From assembly GCA_905235635.1 (NCBI GenBank), contig CAJOMC010000014.1:1-33423 (forward strand): a stretch of DNA of 33,423 nucleotides. Direction: 5' to 3'. The DNA comes from an uncultured Bacilli bacterium. Its GTDB lineage: Bacteria; Bacillota_I; Bacilli_A; Izemoplasmatales; UBA1188. The notes below the pieces were generated by a model, which was not told the DNA's origin, made no database searches, and saw only the letters and a program-made list of their open reading frames with translations. Position numbers and translations under genes: made by a program. Positions 15,889 to 24,505 of the stretch are shown here, in pieces; the first letter of the stretch is position 1; each line of letters begins with the position of its first letter.

Positions 15889-15939
15889 CTTCATATACTA
15901 TTATTTATGTTTCTAAATCATATCAAAAGAGAGAACATA

Positions 15940-17244
15940 TTATTCTGTGGACGTTTTTTGCTTTGATAGTTCTCTTTTAAGAAATACTTTTTCTTCGATA
16001 ATACTAACTATAAAGCTTGCTACCATTCCAAACCCAAACATTAGGATGATTGTGTTCATAGTAAATGTTACTGCTTCTTTCTTATATAATAAGAACCAAA
16101 CTCCATAATATATAAAATTGATAATACATGTATTAATAAAATTATATTTAGTTTTTCCAAGTCCCACAAAAATGTTATCAGGGATTTGTTCTAGGGCATA
16201 AGGAATATAAAATGGGAATGACAATAGTACAATTTCAAATATTCTCTCATAATTTTCTAGCCTTTCAACCACTTTAAAGAAAGGCGTCCATAGTGGTATT
16301 GTTATTAACCATAGTAGTACAATAAACAATACTACAAAGTAATAATTTGATTGTTTTAATTCATTATAGCCATCTTTAGAGTCTCTTCTAATAACCTCCG
16401 TTAATGCATAAATAGGTATTAAAAGCCAGCCCCATATGAAATTATTTGAAACCCAATAGTTACCCGATTCAGAAACTAAATTTACCATCTTAACTATCAT
16501 TAGTGCGTAAACTATGTTTGCGATAAACTGTTGAACGCCAGAGAAAACGCCCACCTTAACCCAATCTTTAAAAATAGTTAAATCTTCTTTTTTAAACCAA
16601 GTGAATTTAATTGCCTTTTCTTTTAATAGGATTATAATTCCTAATAACCCTAGTAATATATTTATTATAATATTACTTGCCGCAACACCAATTACACCAA
16701 ATCTTGGAATAATAATAAAGTCACAGATTACTGTCGCTAGTGCTTTAACGCCTAAACACATATAAATATTTCTGCTTCTGCCAATAACCACAAACACTAC
16801 ATTTATAAAAGAAACTATAATTCCTATCATAAATGAGATAGTGGATATTGATAAATATGAATTTACTAGAGATAAATCTATTTCATTAGGGTTCATAAAT
16901 GAAATAAGATTTGAAGCATATATTAATACTACTATAGAGAAAATAGTATATAAAATAAATGCTACAAATCCTGTCTTAAAGACATAACTTGCAAAGTTAT
17001 CTTTGCTGTTTTTTAATATACCATTAAGAATTGAATATAATGGGATAATTAGAAAAGCTTGAATAGTCTCGTCAATTAAATCAAACCATTCTATTTGTCC
17101 TATTACATCAATTGAAGAAGTCGATACATTAGAAGAGATTATAAAAGTCTCTATAGTACCTATAATTGCTGGAACTAGTGAAAGCAAAACTAATGAGGTA
17201 AATAGTTTCCAATCAAATAGTTTTAATAATTTAATTTTTGCCAT
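15940..17244 (-). CDS. MATE-like multidrug/flippase-type membrane transporter
   Basis: 434 residues with about 12 hydrophobic helices in two halves of six. The length and helix spacing fit MATE (multi-antimicrobial extrusion) or related MOP-superfamily exporters. Segments such as FGVIGVAASNIIINILLG and VFVGLGKTKYN are typical of the family's helices. The charged tail ends in KRELSKQKTSTE. AAGGAGG lies nine bases before the ATG. A possible promoter is TTGTAT (17320-17325) and TAGAAT (17296-17301) with an 18-base spacer. It is monocistronic with its own terminator. It probably exports a cationic compound or lipid-linked substrate across the membrane. The substrate is unknown, and assignment to MATE rather than an oligosaccharide flippase is moderately sure. 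Confidence 0.65.
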   Translation of the reverse strand: MAKIKLLKLFDWKLFTSLVLLSLVPAIIGTIETFIISSNVSTSSIDVIGQIEWFDLIDETIQAFLIIPLYSILNGILKNSKDNFASYVFKTGFVAFILYTIFSIVVLIYASNLISFMNPNEIDLSLVNSYLSISTISFMIGIIVSFINVVFVVIGRSRNIYMCLGVKALATVICDFIIIPRFGVIGVAASNIIINILLGLLGIIILLKEKAIKFTWFKKEDLTIFKDWVKVGVFSGVQQFIANIVYALMIVKMVNLVSESGNYWVSNNFIWGWLLIPIYALTEVIRRDSKDGYNELKQSNYYFVVLFIVLLWLITIPLWTPFFKVVERLENYERIFEIVLLSFPFYIPYALEQIPDNIFVGLGKTKYNFINTCIINFIYYGVWFLLYKKEAVTFTMNTIILMFGFGMVASFIVSIIEEKVFLKRELSKQKTSTE

Positions 17245-17446
17245 TAAAAAAAGCCTCCTTATACAAATTTGATGTATTCACCAATCAAACCATCTATTCT
17301 AAAAAGATATAGACCCAACATACAATAACCCGAGACTATAATTACTGTATTGTCAGTAAGAGATAAAATTGGTTGTTTGGAGTATATCAAAAATATAGAA
17401 ATAATTCAATATATATCCAAAATATTATTATAATAGATGCATTAAA

Positions 17447-18706
17447 CTATGGTTTAAGTAGATTAATTGGAACAACATATATTCCATCTTGTCTTTTATA
17501 TGCCTTACCTGCTGCAGTAAGAATCATCTTGAATGTAGGCTTTTGATGTTTTTCATCAATGGTATTTTCAAGTATATTTAGGTTTTCTACACCTTCATTT
17601 ATGCCATTTTCACTACCAAGCTTTATTTCTACGGCAGCCCATCTACCATCACTTAAATGTATTATTGCATCGCATTCTAGTCCATTGCTATCGCGGTAAT
17701 GTCTTACTTCTCCACCTAGTGATTCTGCATATACTTTTAGTTCATGAACTGCAAAATCTTCAAAGAAAAGACCGAAAGTATTTGAATCATTCATTAAATC
17801 AGATGGAGATACTTTTAGAGCACAACAAGCGATTGATGTATCAACAAAATGACGAGTATTAGTTGTCCTTATAGCAGCTTTGCTTCTAATATTTGGAGTC
17901 CATGCCTCAATATCTTCTATTATATATAGTTCTTCAGCAATTTCTAGATACGATTCAAATGTTTTGATGTCCATTACTCTACTATTTGATACCATAACAT
18001 CATTTAGTAGTGTTTGATATGTTGCTTCGGTCGAAACGTTTCTCGCATAACTTCTTAGAATCATTCTTAGCAATTCTGGATTTTTTCTTTTATATTTTAT
18101 ATTCTCACTATTTTTAAAATTAAATAACCCTTCATAGTAGTTTTTAGTTACATCAATAGATATATCTCTATCATCATTAATAGATCTTGGCCATCCACCT
18201 CTACAAATATAGAAGGCTGTATCCATCAAACGATAATCTTCGTTTAAATCTAGAATTGAAAAATTTTTATTATCAAATAACTCTAATAAAGAAACTTTGC
18301 CTTTAGATTCTAGCGTTTCATATAAGGTCAGCGTTCTCATTTTAATTGGAGTTATACGACCAGCTCCTGAATGGTGAATCTTTTTTTGATTAGGAGGAGT
18401 TGAACTACCAGTTAAAATAAATTCACCAAATTTATTATCATTATCAACTTTTTCCCTTACATAATTCCAAATCTCTGGAACATTTTGCCATTCGTCAATA
18501 AGTCTAGGACAGTCTCCAATTAATGCTTGTTTAGGATCAATAGAAACGATTTCAATAGTATCATCCGTAATTAATTGGATTTTGCTTTTACAAAACTGTT
18601 CTGACGTTGTTGTTTTGCCGCAAAACTTAGGACCTCTTATTTCTATAGCTCCTGATGACTTTAGCTTTCTTTCAATAGTTTTCTCGACTAATCTTTTTAA
18701 ATACAT
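17447..18706 (-). CDS. AAA ATPase with DUF4143 nuclease-like domain
   Basis: 419 residues of the AAA_14 + DUF4143 group. Walker A is GPKFCGKT (25-32) and Walker B is RLIDEW (68-73). The sensor region FILTGSSTP is present. The C-terminal domain carries a PD-(D/E)XK-like core: ECDAII...WAAVEIKLG, with Asp, Glu and Lys retained. The family is widespread in bacteria, often multi-copy and horizontally moved; function is uncertain, with links to defence or toxin-antitoxin-like roles. GTG at 18715 overlaps the AAGG Shine-Dalgarno, so the ATG at 18706 (eight bases on) is the start. Its promoter region holds an 18-bp palindrome and a four-unit repeat array, suggesting tight regulation. Confidence 0.82.
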   Translation of the reverse strand: MYLKRLVEKTIERKLKSSGAIEIRGPKFCGKTTTSEQFCKSKIQLITDDTIEIVSIDPKQALIGDCPRLIDEWQNVPEIWNYVREKVDNDNKFGEFILTGSSTPPNQKKIHHSGAGRITPIKMRTLTLYETLESKGKVSLLELFDNKNFSILDLNEDYRLMDTAFYICRGGWPRSINDDRDISIDVTKNYYEGLFNFKNSENIKYKRKNPELLRMILRSYARNVSTEATYQTLLNDVMVSNSRVMDIKTFESYLEIAEELYIIEDIEAWTPNIRSKAAIRTTNTRHFVDTSIACCALKVSPSDLMNDSNTFGLFFEDFAVHELKVYAESLGGEVRHYRDSNGLECDAIIHLSDGRWAAVEIKLGSENGINEGVENLNILENTIDEKHQKPTFKMILTAAGKAYKRQDGIYVVPINLLKP

Positions 18707-18726
18707 TTTTATCACCTTCTAATAGA

Positions 18727-18755
18727 ATTTTATCAATCATTATAATGATTGTCAA
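18727..18755 (-). promoter_or_regulatory. Promoter of the DUF4143 ATPase with 18-bp palindrome in the spacer
   Basis: TTGACA (18750-18755), a 17-base spacer, and TAAAAT (18727-18732) on the minus strand. CAATCATTATAATGATTG at 18734-18751 is a perfect 18-bp palindrome filling the spacer, an ideal repressor site. Confidence 0.7.
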
Positions 18756-18763
18756 CTGAAATT

Positions 18764-18844
18764 CCCAAGATTGTGACACTTAAACTCCCAAGATTGTGGA
18801 AGTTTCATTCCCAAGATTGTGACACTTAAACTCCCAAGATTGTG
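18764..18844. repeat. Four 12-bp repeats at exact 23-bp spacing
   Basis: CCCAAGATTGTG begins at 18764, 18787, 18810 and 18833. The 11-base linkers read ACACTTAAACT, GAAGTTTCATT, ACACTTAAACT, so the larger unit is a 46-bp duplication. The array lies directly upstream of the -35 of the DUF4143 ATPase gene. It is iteron-like. Candidates are a regulator array, a relic of an IS21-type end, or a replication-protein site. Confidence 0.75.
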
Positions 18845-18879
18845 GATTTTATAGTGTTTTCTTAATAATAACTCAATAT

Positions 18880-18916
18880 AAAATGAGACGAACTGCCAAA
18901 AAGTTCGCCTCATTTT
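18880..18916 (-). terminator. Terminator of the second large lipoprotein gene
   Basis: A 15-bp stem AAAATGAGGCGAACT / AGTTCGTCTCATTTT (one G-U pair on the minus strand), with its T-rich arm as the U-tract. It lies 18 bases after the stop. Confidence 0.8.
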
Positions 18917-18933
18917 CTTATTATAAGATTGTA

Positions 18934-21420
18934 TTATTTTTTAGGGTTATTTGGATCTGGTGCCACCATAAACTGAACATAAAGCATGCCTATTTCATCT
19001 CTATATGAATCATGGAAATATACTATTGTATAGTAGTTACCATCACTAAATGGTGCGCGTCTTAGTGCTGTATTATAATATGGTTCGAACTCATCATATC
19101 CAGCTCCACCTATTTCAACCATATTTAGTGGTACGCTTTCTGTCCCATAGAATTCAATCACATCTTCTCCTTTAAGATAGATGACTTCTGATGTATAAGT
19201 AATATTTCTTGTTTCTTCACTATATGTAGGAGTAAATGTTTTTATTTCACCATCATTTACTTGATATTTAATTAAAAGTAGTGGTGATTCAGTAAATGAT
19301 AGTGAAATCTCTAAATTACTATAATTATCTACTATAGGTAATTCATAGAATTTACTATTATCCATATCCATTACTCTAAGCACTCTATTATCTGAATAAA
19401 GTCCATGTGTTACAAACTGATTAGAGCCTTCTAGTGAATCAATGTAAGCTATTTTTTCTTCATTTGTTAAACCATAAACAATAACTCTCTTATAATCACC
19501 TTCTCTTATATATTCATATAATACATTACTACCTTCTGGTCCAGCTAAATCTATGAGAGGATTGTTTATGGTTTCTCTCACTAATGCATAATCCCATACA
19601 CTAGATAGATTGTCTCTTACTTTTAGATATATATTAAATCCTTCTTTAGAATATATCGCATTAACTTCTAGTAATTTCTTATCTTCAGTTACTTTAGCGT
19701 ATCTATAGCCTTCATTAACTTGATGGAAACCATGTGCTTCAAGCTCTCTCATATAGTATGAGGTATAATATTCACTCACACCTTCAATCAAATATTCATT
19801 ATCTAGTTTTTTATAACCTGATGCTTCATCTACCATAGGGAATCCTAGTTCTTCTATTTCATCTTTAGCGCCAAAGTTACCTAGTTTTTCTTTTATCTCT
19901 TCACCTATTACGCAAGGTATAGATATAGATACATTAGTATTAGGGACAGATATTATAAGATTAAATGATGAAGCTTTACTTGCGCTTTCACCTAGCGCAA
20001 GTAATACATCTGATACTTTATCTTTAAATTCAATAGGAGATGAATTATTACCTATTTCTAAAGAATAGTTTAATTGTTTAAGCATATCGTAAGAGATTCC
20101 TTCTTCTCTTTCGTTATCACTATATACAAAATAGAATACTGGGTATGCCCCATTACTCCAGTATGTAGGGCTTACTGCTTGATCTATGATATCCATAAAC
20201 ATAGGATCATCATTAAGCATAACGTTTTCAAACATTTGATCGCTCTTACCACTTCTTACGATAATACCTACTACTACTGGTTCATTATCATTATTATTAT
20301 CACCATGATTATCGTCTTTATCATCATTATCTCTTAAAAGATTATAGATGAGATCTTGTCTTAATATATTTGAGAATTCAGTATATACATTAGTGATGGT
20401 ACTAGTCTTTGTGCCTTCTTTACTAATAAATGGAGTAGAATCTATATCTTTAGAGTTTAATCCTATACCACTATAATATGCGTCACCAATAGTAATCATC
20501 TTATCATCTGTCATTCTAGTAACTTTCCTTAAGTTACTATTCTTATACCATTTAGGAGTACCTACTTCACATTTAAATGATTCATCACTTACATATGATT
20601 CAAGTGATTCATGATTATTATCTCTTATTAGTTCTTTATTTGCTTCTAGACAGAACTTACGCCATTCACTAATCTTATTATCTTTAACTTCTACATAATC
20701 ATATTCATATGTATAATAGCTTCCTATTTCATGTTCATCATTTGATGTATACATGGAAAGTGTATAGTTTGGAGTAGTATTACTCATATCATAATCTAGT
20801 TCCATGTATACATACCATCTAGTGGTAAATTCTTCTTTATCATTCTTAAAGTTAATATTAAATGTTACATTAGCCATGATTAGATCACTGCTATCAACAT
20901 CTATGCTTATAGATAGAGTAAAGCTATAGTTATATTTATAGTTATCTTTATTCTCTATATCATCATCTACTTTGGAGAAAGTAGATGTATCTATATAGAT
21001 AACTCCTTCTATTACATCATAGTATTTAGTACCAAATTCATAGTTCTTTCCAATTTCTTCAAGTACCTTTTTAAGGCACTGGAATTGAACCATAGGAGGT
21101 TCTGTGTATTCTAGTTCATCTATAATATCGCCAAATGAATCATCGCTAGTATATATACTATCAATAATGCTTAAGGCATCACTATTATCCCTTAATGCAA
21201 AACGCTTTAAAGGGGATATAGTATTCATATCACTAGAACTAGTTTTTAGGTTATTACTTCTTTTCTTATTACTAAAACTCTTTTCTACACCATTAAAGGC
21301 GAACTTTACCTTTTCATATTTACTTGAAGGTAATTTATTAAACATATCACAAGATGTGATAGCTAGTGATAAAGATATAAACGCTACTATAAATAGAGTT
21401 ATTATTCCTAATTTCTTCAT
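18934..21420 (-). CDS. Large surface lipoprotein, function unknown
   Basis: 828 residues. The signal peptide ends in a lipobox ITSC with lipidation at Cys24. A charged Ser/Lys-rich spacer follows. The mature protein is rich in Asp, Glu, Tyr, Ser and Asn, with no membrane segment or enzyme motif I recognise. Near residue 370 there is a low-complexity Asp/Asn hinge (DDKDDNHGDNNNDNE) that separates two halves. AGGAGG lies seven bases before the ATG. An extended -10 (TGCTATAAT) and a TGTGA-N6-TCACA operator sit about 60-100 bases upstream, suggesting regulation by a CRP/FNR-family protein. It is a single gene with its own terminator. A cell-surface binding protein is likely by inference. Confidence 0.75.
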   Translation of the reverse strand: MKKLGIITLFIVAFISLSLAITSCDMFNKLPSSKYEKVKFAFNGVEKSFSNKKRSNNLKTSSSDMNTISPLKRFALRDNSDALSIIDSIYTSDDSFGDIIDELEYTEPPMVQFQCLKKVLEEIGKNYEFGTKYYDVIEGVIYIDTSTFSKVDDDIENKDNYKYNYSFTLSISIDVDSSDLIMANVTFNINFKNDKEEFTTRWYVYMELDYDMSNTTPNYTLSMYTSNDEHEIGSYYTYEYDYVEVKDNKISEWRKFCLEANKELIRDNNHESLESYVSDESFKCEVGTPKWYKNSNLRKVTRMTDDKMITIGDAYYSGIGLNSKDIDSTPFISKEGTKTSTITNVYTEFSNILRQDLIYNLLRDNDDKDDNHGDNNNDNEPVVVGIIVRSGKSDQMFENVMLNDDPMFMDIIDQAVSPTYWSNGAYPVFYFVYSDNEREEGISYDMLKQLNYSLEIGNNSSPIEFKDKVSDVLLALGESASKASSFNLIISVPNTNVSISIPCVIGEEIKEKLGNFGAKDEIEELGFPMVDEASGYKKLDNEYLIEGVSEYYTSYYMRELEAHGFHQVNEGYRYAKVTEDKKLLEVNAIYSKEGFNIYLKVRDNLSSVWDYALVRETINNPLIDLAGPEGSNVLYEYIREGDYKRVIVYGLTNEEKIAYIDSLEGSNQFVTHGLYSDNRVLRVMDMDNSKFYELPIVDNYSNLEISLSFTESPLLLIKYQVNDGEIKTFTPTYSEETRNITYTSEVIYLKGEDVIEFYGTESVPLNMVEIGGAGYDEFEPYYNTALRRAPFSDGNYYTIVYFHDSYRDEIGMLYVQFMVAPDPNNPKK

Positions 21421-21480
21421 ATATAAACCTCCTCTTATTTACTATATTTAGATATATATTTAATGCTAATTAGATATTAC

Positions 21481-21519
21481 ATTATAGCACATAAAATGTA
21501 TGTGATAAACATCACATAC
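21481..21519 (-). promoter_or_regulatory. Extended -10 promoter with CRP/FNR-type operator
   Basis: TGCTATAAT on the minus strand, with TATAAT at 21481-21486. The -35 region is replaced by a perfect inverted repeat GTATGTGAT-AAAC-ATCACATAC (21498-21519). This contains TGTGA-N6-TCACA, the consensus for CRP and for the Bacillus Fnr protein. Its location over -35 could allow either activation or repression. Confidence 0.6.
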
Positions 21520-21681
21520 AGTAAAAATATATTGAAATATGGGGGAAAATATGGATATTTTATAGTTAATCATTTAAATGAAACCAAGACCAAACTTGTT
21601 AGCTAACATTATGAATCACTTAACGCATATAAAATACTAATTATTAATCGAGAAAAGAATGTTATGTAATAACAATTAATC

Positions 21682-21903
21682 TTATAATATGTCAAACAAT
21701 TCCCGGAAATGTTTTATTGTTTTTCCGCTGAAATCAGTTAACTTGGTATGAATCTTCATATCAAAGACTCCGGAGTTTCTTTTCTCTTTGATAATAGAAC
21801 ATTTCTCTCTATCCTCATCCGAAAAAATTCTCAATGGCCCCACAGCAGTTTTAACATTTATCTTTTGGTTTTTATAGGATATATTATTAACATAGTCAAA
21901 CAC
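21682..21903 (-). CDS. Small hypothetical protein or gene relic
   Basis: 73 codons from GTG at 21903, with AAGG five bases upstream. The frame stays open to 21960 without another start. The sequence is Lys- and Asp-rich (for example TAVGPLRIFSDEDREK) with no domain I recognise, no signal peptide and no membrane helix. It lies just downstream of the broken HNH gene and could be a genuine small gene or the tail of another eroded one. Confidence 0.35.
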   Translation of the reverse strand: MFDYVNNISYKNQKINVKTAVGPLRIFSDEDREKCSIIKEKRNSGVFDMKIHTKLTDFSGKTIKHFRELFDIL

Positions 21904-21982
21904 GGGTACCTTAATTTCATTATTGTTAACAATAGCCCTTTCGGTCTTGAAATTAAATGATTATATAATTAACAAATTATCT

Positions 21983-22700
21983 CTATTTGCTATTTAAAAT
22001 ATTAAGTGTAAATTTAGTGCCAAAAAAAGCAATATTGAAAATAATATTTTCTCCATTTTCATAATTGTCAAAAAAGCAATTGTAAATTTTATGTTCACTC
22101 TCTTCAAATGGTTTATATTCTTCTAAAATAGTTGCTTTTACGTGCCAAGGCTTCTTCAATCTACTTCCCATTCTAACAAAACCTATTATTTCATTATCTC
22201 ATTTGTCACTAATGCCTCAACTTCATTATACAAGCCGGAATCTACAATACTATATACGAAACTTTCAATTGCAATTTTGCACAAGAATCTAGTAAACAAG
22301 TAATCATCTTTATACTTGTAGAAATTGATTCCTTTCATTATAGCAATATCAGGAAATTTCCCTTGATAAAGTTTCATTGTTATTCTGGACTTATGACCAA
22401 AAGAATCGTTTTTTCGCCATTTATATTTGTCACATCTAACTGGCACTCTTCCCGGCCGAGCAATACGGAAGAGGTTCTTCTCTTACCTTTTTTGCTCCAA
22501 ATATCTTCTAAAGCCATAAGCATTTTAATGTCTTCATATGATTGTATAGGACCTTCTATTTCTCTAGAAAAATAATTATTACATTTATCACATACTATAC
22601 CCTTGTCGAGTATATATTTCTTATTGCCCATTGACTCGGGAATAATATGCTCAACACTTTTAGAAGAATCCGTATTACATTTGCAGAAAAAACATCTCAT
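21983..22700 (-). pseudogene. HNH endonuclease, interrupted by frameshifts
   Basis: The first segment (from ATG 22700, GGTG Shine-Dalgarno) has a clear zinc-bound HNH motif: CFFCKC, SVEHIIPE and VCDKCNNYF, as in HNH_5 nucleases. The frame then jumps at an A6 run near 22408 into the frame that ends at 22186. It jumps again near 22190 into the frame that ends at 21983 (containing KKPWHVKATILEEY). Joined, the product would be about 235 residues. A seventh A at the first run would restore frame. The second break is not at a long homopolymer, so genuine decay is likely. It lies downstream of the second ATPase-Toprim pair and may have belonged to it. Confidence 0.7.
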
Positions 22701-22763
22701 AATTTTACACCTTTCAGTTAATAAATAATTTAGATAGTTTTTGAAATATACATTATTGGTATG

Positions 22764-23275
22764 CTATTGCTTTCTTATAACTTTTAATGATTCTTTATTT
22801 GAATATTTTTTAAACGGTTCTTTTACATTTATTCTAGACCATATTTTATCTTTGGCGAAACTTACACTGTCTAATTTCTTAATTATATTAGATGAATGCA
22901 TGAACTCTTTTTTGAACTCTTTCTTTCCTACAGTACCAAATAAATCATTAATACTATTGAGATTAGTAGAATATACTATTTCATCTTCAAAGTTATTAAT
23001 TGAATGAATATGGTATATTTTTTTGAATCCAAATCTATTAAGCTTAGTTATATTCTCTTCCAATATTTCAGTTTTATTAACATCAATATCATAGACTAAA
23101 ATGATTATTGTGTCTTTTTTAATACCGCAATACGAGAATTTGAAATTGGTTTATTGATAAAATTAAAAACAGTTACCTTGCCAGGTGTTAGGTAATTATG
23201 TGGACTTATCTTTAGGGCATTTATCAATTTTTCTTCACACTCGCCTTCGACAAAATATTGATAAATCTTAATCAT
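22764..23275 (-). pseudogene. Toprim-like nuclease partner of AAA ATPase, interrupted by a -1 frameshift
   Basis: The ATG at 23275 overlaps the last eight bases of the ATPase gene. Zero frame encodes MIKIYQYFVEGECEEKL..., with the Toprim glutamate in FVEGE, and stops at TAA 23105-23107 after 56 codons. The -1 frame, entered at TTA AAA AAG (23114-23122), continues DTIIILVYDIDVNK, with the DxD acidic pair, then FEDEIV, to 22764. The joined protein would be about 170 residues, close to the other Toprim-like protein in this window. A AAA AAG is the classical bacterial -1 slippery heptamer (as in dnaX), so programmed frameshifting is possible. A lost A from an A7 run is the simpler reading. Confidence 0.65.
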
Positions 23276-24428
23276 CACTTTCGTCCTCTGCTAGTTCAAA
23301 GATTTTATTAACATTTGGTGCAGTATTAAACATATCATTATCTATTATTGTTTTAGGTGATACGTTGTTTCTGTTGTCGGCTTCACTTCCACAATTGATA
23401 GTAACTATTTGTTTGTCATTCACTTTCTCTTTTTTCATAAAATAAAATGAATGGAACGGAAAACCTAAACTTAATATATTCATATTATGTGTTGTAAAAA
23501 ATATTTGTTCATTTGGGCCCAATAATGATGCCATAGTTGATAACATAGCGGCTTCAATATCTGAGTTAACATACGAGAATTGTTCATCTACTAAATAGAT
23601 ACCATTATTATGATGTTTTATACCATATATAATATTTGCAATATTTACAGCATATTTAGTGCCGCTTGATAAAAGTGGAATATCTGATAATTTCATTTCT
23701 TCTTGTATTATTATCTTCTTGCCACAATCATGCTCTATTACATATGCATTATCAGTATCACTACTTTCATTAACATTAATGATTGACGAATCCATTGTTT
23801 TAAATACATCATTTAATATTTTGATGTATGTTTGCTGCTCGTATTCATTTTTAGTTTTTTCAAAGGTAATTGTATCAAACGGATACTCTGTTGCTGGAAG
23901 AACTACTCTCCAACCAGAATACGGGGTAATATCTTTTAAACATTCTATATAATCAACATAATTATCCGGAATGCTCTCTAATTCCTTTAATTTATTTTCG
24001 TAAGAGTCTTTAGAAGATTTAGTTGACGACAAATTAACATAAGTATGTGAAACCATAACTTTTGAATCTATAAGTTTTTCTGAAATTAATATTTTGTATC
24101 TATGTAAAATATGGTTTTCTTTTGTGTCTTCTACTAAATCGATTTCAATTTTTGAGTCTTGATCATTTTTGTTAGCTATTTCATCTAGTATTATTTTTTC
24201 TTTTCTATTTAGAAATAGTAATATTCTCCAAATACATTTAATTAAAGATGTTTTGCCAGAAGCATTTGAGCCAACAAAAATATTTAGTTTTTTATATCTA
24301 AATGATGGTACGTATTCTAAATTTTCGTTTTCAATTATGCTTGTTTTAAGCTTGTTTGGAAATGAAAAATTAACATCAAAATCATAAAATGATAACACGT
24401 TATCTAACTTAATATTTAGTATTGCCAT
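23268..24428 (-). CDS. AAA/ABC-type ATPase (AAA_21/OLD-like), defence-associated
   Basis: About 386 residues. Walker A is GSNASGKT (53-60), the ABC-like signature is LSSGTK (253-258), Walker B is IYLVDE (277-282) and the H-loop is TTHN (His314). This is a complete SMC/OLD-type ATPase core with a helical insert, and no fused nuclease. TTG at 24452 lies upstream of AAGGAG; the ATG at 24428, about nine bases after it, is the start. Its 3' end overlaps the Toprim gene by eight bases, so the two are translationally coupled. By family, the ATPase would sense invasion and control the Toprim partner. It differs clearly from the ATPase at 8338-9681 in sequence and insert. Confidence 0.75.
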   Translation of the reverse strand: MAILNIKLDNVLSFYDFDVNFSFPNKLKTSIIENENLEYVPSFRYKKLNIFVGSNASGKTSLIKCIWRILLFLNRKEKIILDEIANKNDQDSKIEIDLVEDTKENHILHRYKILISEKLIDSKVMVSHTYVNLSSTKSSKDSYENKLKELESIPDNYVDYIECLKDITPYSGWRVVLPATEYPFDTITFEKTKNEYEQQTYIKILNDVFKTMDSSIINVNESSDTDNAYVIEHDCGKKIIIQEEMKLSDIPLLSSGTKYAVNIANIIYGIKHHNNGIYLVDEQFSYVNSDIEAAMLSTMASLLGPNEQIFFTTHNMNILSLGFPFHSFYFMKKEKVNDKQIVTINCGSEADNRNNVSPKTIIDNDMFNTAPNVNKIFELAEDESDD

Positions 24429-24445
24429 AGCGATATTCTCCTTAT

Positions 24446-24505
24446 TATTCAAATATTTTGAATATTTATCATATATATTATATTACTAAAGTTAATATAT
24501 GACAA
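24446..24505 (-). promoter_or_regulatory. Promoter and leader palindrome of the second ATPase-Toprim pair
   Basis: TTGTCA (24500-24505), 17 bases, and TATAAT (24477-24482) on the minus strand. Just past the transcription start is the palindrome TATTCAAA-TAT-TTTGAATA (24446-24464), between start site and Shine-Dalgarno, a likely repressor site. Confidence 0.6.

Larger units (their letters stand above)
14988..15939. other. Long gene-poor region with relics
   Basis: No intact gene was found in about 950 bases. It contains the operon promoter at 15014-15042, a terminator-like hairpin at 15124-15159, two CACAATTCCGACA copies, a gene 3' relic at 15422-15499, and the MATE-gene terminator at 15854-15888. 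A 33-codon minus frame (15298-15399) spans both CACAATTCCGACA copies but has no Shine-Dalgarno. The pattern suggests decay of a former accessory insertion. Confidence 0.5.

Noticed and set aside
18764-18844. Regular repeats considered as a CRISPR array
   Set aside because: Repeats are only 12 bp, the 'spacers' are 11 bp with two of them identical, and no cas gene is present.
19081-19096. GGTTCGAACTC as a tRNA T-loop
   Set aside because: It lies inside the lipoprotein coding frame and no acceptor, D or anticodon stem can be built around it.
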